In this document: piece after piece, positions 57,853-64,000 of the stretch | Layout of the letters: each line of letters starts with the position of its first letter | How positions within the stretch are numbered: position 1 is the stretch's first letter | NCBI GenBank assembly: GCA_014360905.1 | Contig: JACIWW010000016.1 | Coordinates: 1-64,000 of the forward strand | Direction: 5' to 3' | Source: Chloroflexota bacterium | GTDB taxonomy: Bacteria > Chloroflexota > Anaerolineae > UBA2200 | DNA: 64,000 nucleotides | Translations under genes and position numbers: made by a program | Notes under the pieces: model-generated | Databases searched by the model: none | Seen by the model: the letters and a program-made list of their open reading frames with translations, nothing else | Told to the model about the DNA's origin: nothing

Positions 57853-59232
57853 ATGTCCAATGACGGATTCCTCTCCTTTCCCCAGGGCTTCCTCTGGGGC
57901 GTTTCTACCTCTTCTTATCAGATCGAAGGGGCAGTGGATGAAGACGGACGCGGCCCTTCCATCTGGGATACCTTCTGCCGCCAGCCAGGGAAAATCCGCA
58001 ACGGCGAAAACGGCGATGTCGCTGCCGACCACTACCACCGCTGGCGCGAGGATGTGCGCATCATGGCTGATCTCGGGATCAAGGCATACCGCTTCTCCAT
58101 CGCCTGGCCGCGCATCCTCCCCTTTGGAAGCGGCGCGGTGAACCAGAAAGGGCTCGACTTCTATAGCCGATTGGTGGATGCGCTGCTGGCAAACGGCATC
58201 GAGCCTTTCCCCACGCTCTACCACTGGGACCTGCCGCAGGCATTGCAGGATCGCGGGGGGTGGCCCAACCGCGACACAGCCTACTATTTCGCCGAATATG
58301 CACAGGTCGTGGCCAACGAACTAGGCGACCGCATCACCTACTGGATCACGCACAACGAGCCATTCGTCGCGGCTGTGGTAGGGCATTTCACCGGCGAGCA
58401 TGCCCCGGGCATACAGGATCCCCTCGCGGCATTCCAGGCTGGACACCACCTCTTGCTCTCCCATGGCCTGGCTGCACGTGCCCTGCGCGAAACTGCCCGC
58501 AACCGCCCGCGCGTGGGCATCGCGCTCAACCTCAGCCCGGTCTATCCCGCCTCGGACAGCGAAGCCGACCGCCAGGCTGCCCTGCGCTATGACGGCGTGC
58601 TCAACCGCATGTTCCTCGAACCCATCTTCCGCCAGCAATACCCCTCGGACCTGCTGGAACTGTTGGGTGGGCTATTCCCTCAGCCGCAGCCAGGCGATCT
58701 CGACCATATCGGCGCGCCGCTCGACTTCCTTGGCGTGAACTACTACAGTCGCACGGTCGTCCGCTTCGATCCGAATTTCCCATTGATACAGGCTGTGCAG
58801 ATACAGCCAGAAGGCTCCGAGTACTCGCAGATGTGGGAGATCTACCCGCAGGGCATGTATGACCTGCTCACACGCATCTGGGCCGATTACCGCCCGCCCT
58901 ACATCATCGTGACCGAGAACGGCATCCCCGTGGCAGATGCCCCCGATTTGGACGGACGCGTGCGCGACGAGCGCCGCATCCGCTACCTGCGCGACCACCT
59001 AGTACAGGTGCATCGCGCGCTAAGCGAGGGCGTGCCGCTGCGCGGCTACTTTGTCTGGTCGCTGCTGGACAACTTCGAGTGGGCATATGGCTACAGCATG
59101 CGCTTTGGATTGGTCTATGTGGATTATGCGACGCAGCAGCGTACAGTCAAGGACAGCGGGCGCTGGTATGCACAGGTGATTGCAGAGAATGGGGTGCGAG
59201 AAGAGGAATATAACGTGATAAGAAGTGCGTGA
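57853..59232 (+). CDS. GH1 beta-glycosidase (beta-glucosidase)
   Basis: A 459-residue (beta/alpha)8 retaining glycosidase. The N-terminal signature FLWGVSTSSYQIEGAVDEDGRGPSIWD is complete. Acid/base Glu169 lies in THNEP (many members have TLNEP or TFNEP), the nucleophile Glu355 is in VTENG, and the sugar-binding GYFVWSLLDNFEWAYGY follows. There is no signal peptide, so it is cytoplasmic and likely hydrolyses cellobiose or related beta-glucosides. Start ATG 57853 follows AAAGGAGGT at 7 bp. The deacetylase gene follows after 39 bp. Confidence 0.96.
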   Translation: MSNDGFLSFPQGFLWGVSTSSYQIEGAVDEDGRGPSIWDTFCRQPGKIRNGENGDVAADHYHRWREDVRIMADLGIKAYRFSIAWPRILPFGSGAVNQKGLDFYSRLVDALLANGIEPFPTLYHWDLPQALQDRGGWPNRDTAYYFAEYAQVVANELGDRITYWITHNEPFVAAVVGHFTGEHAPGIQDPLAAFQAGHHLLLSHGLAARALRETARNRPRVGIALNLSPVYPASDSEADRQAALRYDGVLNRMFLEPIFRQQYPSDLLELLGGLFPQPQPGDLDHIGAPLDFLGVNYYSRTVVRFDPNFPLIQAVQIQPEGSEYSQMWEIYPQGMYDLLTRIWADYRPPYIIVTENGIPVADAPDLDGRVRDERRIRYLRDHLVQVHRALSEGVPLRGYFVWSLLDNFEWAYGYSMRFGLVYVDYATQQRTVKDSGRWYAQVIAENGVREEEYNVIRSA

Positions 59233-59271
59233 TGCGGAAAGCGTAGCATGAGGTTATGGAGGAACGACGAC

Positions 59272-60168
59272 ATGAATGCATTTCTAGAACGATTGGGGTT
59301 CTCACCTGAGGAGCGCGTGGTCATCTTCCATGCGGACGATTTAGGCATGTGCCATGCCATGAACGAAGCGTTCATGGACATTGTGGCGCAGGGCATGCTG
59401 CGCACCGGTTCGGTGATGGTGCCCTGCCCGTGGTTTCCAGAACTGGCTACCTTCGCACGGAAGAACGCGGACGCGCTGGACGTGGGCGTGCACTTGACCC
59501 TGAACAGCGAATGGCACACGTACCGCTGGGGACCCATCTCCACCCGTGACCCGGCTAGTGGCCTGCTCGACGCGGAGGGCTACCTCTGGCGGGATACGGA
59601 GGCGCTGCACGCGCACATGGACGCGGAAGCCGCGGCGTCCGAACTGCGCGCGCAGATCGAACAGGCGCTGGCGGCTGGCGTGGACGTGACGCACATTGAT
59701 ACGCACATGGGGTCTGTGCTCCATCCCAGTCTGGCTCTTGTGTACATTGGCCTGGCGCAGGAATACCGCATCCCGGCGATGCTTCCGCGTCTTTCCGTGG
59801 CCGAACTCATGGAGATGGGCATAGCGCAAGACCTGGCGGAGATGTTCGTAGGCATGCTGAGTAGACTGGAAGAAAGCGGGACGTTGCCTGTGGTGGATCA
59901 CCTGCGCCTGTTGGAAACACCAACCACGAATAACCGCTGGGAGCAGTACGCTGAGGTATTGCATGCACTGCCGCCGGGCCTGACGCACTGTGTCTATCAC
60001 GCTGCCCGCCCAGGACCTGAGATCCAAGCCATTGCTCCTGACTGGCCCATGCGCGTTGCGGATTATCAGATCTTTGCCGGTGAGCAATTCACGCGCCTGG
60101 TACAAGAGACGGGTGTGAAGGTGCTGCGCTACCGCGACCTGCGCGACCTAATGCGAGCAGGTTCGTAG
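59272..60168 (+). CDS. ChbG/YdjC-family carbohydrate deacetylase
   Basis: A 298-residue protein of the YdjC/ChbG fold, a metal-dependent deacetylase acting on acetylated di- or oligosaccharides such as diacetylchitobiose. Motifs: VIFHADDLGMCHAMNEAF (first metal Asp), VGVHLTLNSEW and VTHIDTHMGSVLHPSL (two His). Start ATG 59272 lies 9 bp after GGAGG. The last codons (GGT TCG TAG) are part of the first GTTCGTAG repeat unit, so the repeat supplies the stop. With the GH1 gene upstream it suggests use of amino-sugar or beta-glucoside oligomers. Confidence 0.88.
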   Translation: MNAFLERLGFSPEERVVIFHADDLGMCHAMNEAFMDIVAQGMLRTGSVMVPCPWFPELATFARKNADALDVGVHLTLNSEWHTYRWGPISTRDPASGLLDAEGYLWRDTEALHAHMDAEAAASELRAQIEQALAAGVDVTHIDTHMGSVLHPSLALVYIGLAQEYRIPAMLPRLSVAELMEMGIAQDLAEMFVGMLSRLEESGTLPVVDHLRLLETPTTNNRWEQYAEVLHALPPGLTHCVYHAARPGPEIQAIAPDWPMRVADYQIFAGEQFTRLVQETGVKVLRYRDLRDLMRAGS

Positions 60169-60478
60169 TGCGCACTTTAGTGCGCTATAAAGCGCTGAAG
60201 CGCTCAGGGTTGGTAGTGCGCACTTTAGTGCAGGGTTCGTAGTGCGCACTTTAGTGCGCCATAAAACGCTGAAGCGCAGGTTCGTAGCGTGCACTTTGCG
60301 CTATAAAGCGCTGAAGCGCAGGTTCGTAGCGCGCACTTTGCGCTATAAAGCGCTGCGCACTTTAGTGCAGGGTTCGTAGCGCGCACTTTGCGCTATAAAG
60401 CGCTGCGCACTTTAGTGCGCAGGGTTCGTAGTGCGCACTTTAGTGCGCTATAGAGCGCTTCAGCGCTCGCTACAAACT
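60163..60478. repeat. Left palindrome array beside the RAYT gene
   Basis: Seven GTAG feet (GTTCGTAG or GGTTGGTAG) are each followed by GCGCAC-type hairpins (TGCGCAC-TTTA-GTGCGCA, some truncated). They alternate with GCGCT-GAA-GCGC units joined by the linker TATAAA or TATAGA. All feet point toward the transposase except the last, inverted GCTAC at about 60466. The array begins within the stop codon of the deacetylase gene. Confidence 0.92.
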
Positions 60479-60501
60479 ACAAAACGAAAGCGAGGCTTAT
60501 C

Positions 60502-61107
60502 TTGTACGAATATCGCAAGCTCACACTGCAGCAACGTCGCAAACTGGTAAAAGAGCGGCTGGATCGAGGCTATCCGCCTCACTCACCACCGCATCCCGTG
60601 CGCGATCAACAACTTTATCTACTGACAGCGGCTTGTTATGAGCACGCACAGCACATGTATTTGCCTGAGCGTCGCCGGCAAGTGCTGGATGCTCTCTTTG
60701 AAACGTTTACCCTACATGGCATCGAAATGCGCGCCTGGGTCATTCTGCCGAATCACTATCATATCCTTGCATATGTGCCGGATTTCAACTTGCTAGGAGG
60801 ATTTTTCCGTTACATCCATGGTTCGATAGCTCGTCAATGGAATATCGAAGATGCCACACCTAGGCGCAAAGTTTGGTATCGTTTCAGTGACCGCGCTATT
60901 CGCTCAGAGCGGCATTATTATACAACGCTAAACTATATCCATTACAACCCAGTGAAGCATCGCTGGGTTATTTCACCTTATGAGTGGAGTGAGAGCAGTG
61001 TGCGTTGGTATATAGAGCATTATGGACGTGAGTGGCTGCAGGATCTTTGGGTTACTTATCCTATTCGTGATTATGGCCGCGGGTGGGATGAGTTCCCTAT
61101 ACTTTGA
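60502..61107 (+). CDS. REP-associated tyrosine transposase (RAYT, TnpA-REP type)
   Basis: A 201-residue single-strand nuclease of the Y1/HUH family. The metal-binding His pair is in LPNHYHIL (His85, His87). The catalytic tyrosine is probably Tyr145 in TTLNYIHYNPVKH, the typical RAYT motif. The N-terminal QLYLLTAACYEHA strand and FRYIHGSIARQWN helix fit the family. RAYTs bind palindromes with a GTAG foot and are thought to move REP elements. It starts at TTG 60502. The gene is complete and sits between two arrays with GTAG-footed palindromes, with no other gene between. Confidence 0.9.
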   Translation: MYEYRKLTLQQRRKLVKERLDRGYPPHSPPHPVRDQQLYLLTAACYEHAQHMYLPERRRQVLDALFETFTLHGIEMRAWVILPNHYHILAYVPDFNLLGGFFRYIHGSIARQWNIEDATPRRKVWYRFSDRAIRSERHYYTTLNYIHYNPVKHRWVISPYEWSESSVRWYIEHYGREWLQDLWVTYPIRDYGRGWDEFPIL

Positions 61108-61109
61108 GG

Positions 61110-61496
61110 AGAGCGCTGAAGCGCTCACTACAAACGAACAGGGTTGGTGCGCTATAGAGCGCTGAAGCGCTCAGGGTTGGTAGTGCGCACTTTAGTGCGC
61201 TATAGAGCGCTGAAGCGCTCACTACAAACGGTGCGCTATAAAGCGCTGAAGCGCTCAGGGTTGGTAGTGCGCACTTTGCGCTATAGAGCGCTGAAGCGCT
61301 CAGGGTTGGTAGTGCGCACTTTAGTGCGCTATAGATCGCTGAAGCGCTCAGGGTTGGTAGTGCGCACTTTAGTGCGCTATAGAGCGCTGAAGCGCTCACT
61401 ACAAACGAACAGGATTGGTGCGCTATAGAGCGCTGAAGCGCAGGTTCGTAGTGCGCACTTTAGTGCGCAGAGCGCTGAAGCGCTCACTACAAACTT
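61110..61496. repeat. Right palindrome array beside the RAYT gene
   Basis: About nine AGCGCT-GA-AGCGCT hairpins, several followed by CACTACAAAC (inverted GTAG foot), alternate with five direct GTAG-footed TGCGCAC-TTTA-GTGCGC units. The linkers are TATAGA or TATAAA and AGGGTTG. The pattern is head-to-head and head-to-tail pairs of two palindrome classes, as in proteobacterial BIMEs. It ends 17 bp before the next gene. Confidence 0.92.
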
Positions 61497-61512
61497 GCTA
61501 TGGAGAAGAGAG

Positions 61513-64000
61513 ATGATGCGCCGATGGATGCAAGCAATCATTGCGGTGCTTGTCTTTGTCGCTGTGGCAGCCCAGGTTCGGGCTGATACTGCTCTCCGCA
61601 TCTACTACGCCGGCCCTGAGGATGGCGTGCGCCAAGCGCTGGGTCTAGCGAGCGAGTTTGTCTTCACCAACGACCCCTCTCAGGCGCAGGTGCTGGTGCT
61701 CAACGGCACTGTCCCCGACCGCGAGGGGTTCGCATCCCGCGTCAGGCAAGGCGCGGGGCTGGTGCTCATCCTCGGCCCAAGCCTCAGCACAGAGGATGTG
61801 GCGACTCTCTTGGGCGTCCCGGTTGGGCTAGAACGCCAGGATACGCCGCTCAGCCTGATCCCCGCCAAGGGCATCGCCGACCCGCTATTGCGCGAGATCA
61901 TCTGGACCAGCGCCCCACAGGTGCGGCAGCGCTTTTCCCTGGTCAGCCCTGCTTCTGACCTCATGCCCCTTGTCCTGGGCTTCGAGGACAGTTCGTTTGT
62001 CCTGGGGGTCAGGCAGGTAGGACAGGGACGCGCCTATGTCTTCACCCCGTTTCTCGATGAGTCCAATCCGCAATTCCAAGGCTGGGCTTATTTCAATTAC
62101 CTCATCTATCACCTCACTGCCCGCGTGGGTGGGTTGACTCCTCTCTCCTTTGCCGACTATCCCGGTTCGCCGGTGCCGCACGAGCGTGAGCGCGCCATGT
62201 TGTACCTCGCGCTGGCAGGCATGCTGGTCTTGGTGGGCATTGTCTTCGTCCTGGTGCGCCGCTACAGCCAGCGCCATCCCGAGGCGCTCGACGCGCTGGT
62301 AGCTGACCGTGCACGTTTCATGGCACATGAGGCGGGGACCGATTGGGAGGAAGTGGGCTTCCACCGTCCCTTGGGCGGCTTCCTGGTGGCGCTGATGCTG
62401 GGCATCCTCCTGTTCATCCCGCTCATCATTTACCAGAACCTGGTGCTGCCCGTATACATCCTGCCATCGGCGCAGGCACTGGGCATTTGGGGACGCGTGG
62501 TGCAATTCTTCAACCTGCTGTGGCTGCTGTTCGACATGGGCACCAGCGTCGCGTTCATCAAGTTCTTCGCCCAGTACCGCGTGCACGATCCGCGCCGTGC
62601 CATCCAGTATGGCCAGGTGTTCGTGTGGTGGCAGGCGCTGTCCGGCGCATTCCAGGTGGCGCTGGTCACGGCCATCGCCGGGACACTGCTGCCACATACC
62701 AGTTATGCCCTCTATACCTGGAGCATCATCATCCACACTATGATCCAGATTCCCGGCTTTCTGCAGGTGATGCGCCATGCCCTGATGGCCTGGCAGCGTT
62801 CGGATTATGCGCAGATACTCGATGTAGGGCTCTACACCCTCTTCCCCATGCTCACCCAGCCAGTGCTGGTGACGCTGATGGTATCCTGGGGGCGCAGCCA
62901 CCCCGTTTTTGGCGTGCCCATGAGCGGGGTGCTAGGGCTGGGGCTTGCCGCCTATGCCACCGAACTGCTCACTTTCCTCTTCGGGCTGTGGCTATACCGT
63001 CGCTTGGGCTACAACGCACGGCTCTTGTTCCTGGCTCATTTCGATTGGGACGTGGTGAAAGAAGCCTTCCGTTTTGGTGCATTCGAGATGCTGGGCTCGG
63101 TAGCGTGGGGCGTGGGACAGTCGGTGGAGATCCTGATCACGCAGACGCGGCTGGTGAACTATGCCGAAGTCTGGGGCAATTGGGGCATCGCCCAGAATTT
63201 CATCCTTGGCTACCAGGTGGTAGGCAACCTGTACAATAGCCTGGTGCCGGCGATTTCGGAGGCCATCTCGCATGCCCGCCGCGCCTTGAGCCAATACTAT
63301 GCCGTGATGGCGTACAAGTGGGGCGGCTTCATCAGCGCCTTCGTTGCGGCAGTGCTGCTGGCCACCGCTGACCGCTTCATCCTGGGCGCCACAGGACCGG
63401 AATTCGTGCGCGCAGCGACCTATGCCGTGCCTCTCATCATCTGGGGTGCTATCCAATACCCCTCATGGGTGGGCGATAACGTCCAGTTGGCCGCCAACCG
63501 TCCCTACCTCAAAGCGCTGCTCGTAGCCGCTGAACAGATGGTGCGCATCGTGCTGGCCTTCCTACTGGTGGAGCGCTTCCAGATCAACGCGCTCATCATC
63601 GCCTACTTCATCGGGCTCTTGTCCAAAGACATCGTCGCCTATTTCGTCAACCACCGCCTGTGCTTCCCGCAGCGCTTTTACTTCTGGCAATCGCTGGGGG
63701 CACCCATATTGGCTGGGGCAGCGCACTATGCGGTGCTGCGCTGGGTTGGCGGGCTGATCTGGTGCGGCGACCAGATCACCAGCGTGCTCATCTTCTTCAT
63801 CGCCATCCTGCCCTCCTACCCGCTCTTTGTCTTCTTCTATGGGCTGTTTGGTGGCTGGGATGACGCCACTCTGGACGAACTGCGCCGCGCCGTGGACTTG
63901 AGCACGTTCCTGCGTCCCTTGGCTTGGCTCTTCTGGGCCGGCTCGGCACTGGGCGCACGCCTCAGCCCTCTGCACGGACGCTTCCCCATTGACATCCGCG
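61513..64000 (+). CDS. GATase1-like domain fused to a MOP-type polysaccharide flippase (runs off the end)
   Basis: An unbroken frame from ATG 61513 (GGAGAAG upstream) to the window end, 829 residues so far. A signal peptide (about residues 6-24) is followed by an extracytoplasmic domain (about 28-205) with alternating strands (YYAGPEDGVRQALG, QVLVLNGTV, GLVLILGPSL, GRAYVFTPFLDESNPQFQG). This resembles type 1 glutamine-amidotransferase-like domains without an evident catalytic Cys. After a helix at about 233-255, some 12 helices follow with the Wzx/MOP look (FDMGTSVAFIKFFAQYR, FGAFEMLGSVAWGVGQSVEI, LVPAISEAI). It likely flips a lipid-linked glycan. Confidence 0.8.
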   Translation, partial: MMRRWMQAIIAVLVFVAVAAQVRADTALRIYYAGPEDGVRQALGLASEFVFTNDPSQAQVLVLNGTVPDREGFASRVRQGAGLVLILGPSLSTEDVATLLGVPVGLERQDTPLSLIPAKGIADPLLREIIWTSAPQVRQRFSLVSPASDLMPLVLGFEDSSFVLGVRQVGQGRAYVFTPFLDESNPQFQGWAYFNYLIYHLTARVGGLTPLSFADYPGSPVPHERERAMLYLALAGMLVLVGIVFVLVRRYSQRHPEALDALVADRARFMAHEAGTDWEEVGFHRPLGGFLVALMLGILLFIPLIIYQNLVLPVYILPSAQALGIWGRVVQFFNLLWLLFDMGTSVAFIKFFAQYRVHDPRRAIQYGQVFVWWQALSGAFQVALVTAIAGTLLPHTSYALYTWSIIIHTMIQIPGFLQVMRHALMAWQRSDYAQILDVGLYTLFPMLTQPVLVTLMVSWGRSHPVFGVPMSGVLGLGLAAYATELLTFLFGLWLYRRLGYNARLLFLAHFDWDVVKEAFRFGAFEMLGSVAWGVGQSVEILITQTRLVNYAEVWGNWGIAQNFILGYQVVGNLYNSLVPAISEAISHARRALSQYYAVMAYKWGGFISAFVAAVLLATADRFILGATGPEFVRAATYAVPLIIWGAIQYPSWVGDNVQLAANRPYLKALLVAAEQMVRIVLAFLLVERFQINALIIAYFIGLLSKDIVAYFVNHRLCFPQRFYFWQSLGAPILAGAAHYAVLRWVGGLIWCGDQITSVLIFFIAILPSYPLFVFFYGLFGGWDDATLDELRRAVDLSTFLRPLAWLFWAGSALGARLSPLHGRFPIDIR

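Noticed and set aside
61097-61428. Repetitive frames (SASALYSALKCALPT; VVRTLVRYRALKRS) in the right array
   Set aside because: They are translations of the palindrome array itself.
61885-62901. A 338-codon minus-strand frame near the right end
   Set aside because: The plus-strand flippase fusion is open through the whole region, with membrane helices in the right frame.
62343-63239. A 298-codon plus-strand frame
   Set aside because: It is one frame off the flippase gene and is Pro/His/Arg rich, as expected of a shadow.
1-64000. tRNA, rRNA or tmRNA genes
   Set aside because: No cloverleaf with a GTTCGA-type T-loop and matching acceptor stem, and no rRNA-like block, was noticed by eye; the GTTCGTAG strings belong to the palindrome repeats.

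Overview
The window looks like a chromosomal segment of a Chloroflexota bacterium, probably from the Anaerolineae or a related class. The clues are moderate GC content, near-consensus TTGACA/TATAAT promoters, lipoproteins with long Thr/Pro linkers, and secreted proteins ending in short motifs of the Tyr-x-Leu/Ile-Pro type. No rRNA or tRNA gene was seen. The taxonomic call is an inference from protein flavour, not from a marker gene.

Layout. 0-3.3 kb: a duplicated fragment of a REP-associated transposase, then a minus-strand set (dksA-like, lspA, UMF1-type MFS). 3.3-8.2 kb: an NHL-repeat secreted protein, a GT4 glycosyltransferase and a GH13 amylase lipoprotein. 8.4-19.6 kb: mostly minus-strand genes (DUF5666, esterase, inositol-phosphatase family, chagasin-type inhibitor, DUF998, peptidase C69, ABC exporter, ATP-grasp ligase, SdpI, CAP). 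19.8-25.2 kb: membrane and methyltransferase genes, then a zur-znuABC-type metal import operon behind a palindromic operator. 25.8-32.2 kb: a tyrosine recombinase lacking its catalytic residues, a heterodimeric ABC exporter pair with one gene frameshifted, a leaderless methyltransferase and a membrane protein. 32.4-38.1 kb: folC, an OMPDC/HUMPS-fold enzyme with an SPFH protein, a decayed STAND-type remnant and a GH43/32-like propeller protein. 38.6-48.1 kb: a second heterodimeric ABC exporter behind a possible attenuator, and a 1,597-residue triple 5'-nucleotidase behind a structured leader that can sequester its own Shine-Dalgarno. 48.3-57.2 kb: a ferredoxin-type protein, a truncated DUF255 gene, a lipoprotein, a GH36-type glycosidase, a NACHT-like ATPase with expanded near-identical repeats and its small partner, and a DUF1232 protein. 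57.8-64 kb: GH1, a ChbG/YdjC deacetylase, a RAYT transposase between two palindrome arrays, and an incomplete GATase-like/MOP-flippase fusion that runs off the end.

The most striking feature is a dense network of short hairpin repeats filling nearly every intergenic space. There are at least eight stem classes with 3-5 nt loops, several preceded by the tetranucleotide GTAG. A complete REP-associated tyrosine transposase at 60.5-61.1 kb sits between two arrays of the two GTAG-footed classes, and a different RAYT remnant at the left edge is joined to a third GTAG palindrome. This matches the REP/RAYT (BIME) model known from proteobacteria, but with several co-resident palindrome classes arranged as mosaics. 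The islands coincide with signs of rearrangement: tandem duplications, truncated genes and an inverted pair of islands 12.7 kb apart.

How the genes work together: carbohydrate handling (GH13, GH36, GH1, GH43-like, ChbG, GT4), metal homeostasis (Zur/Znu), multidrug or lipid export (three ABC systems) and envelope or secreted functions dominate. Candidate conflict-related loci are the NACHT-like pair and the STAND-like remnant.
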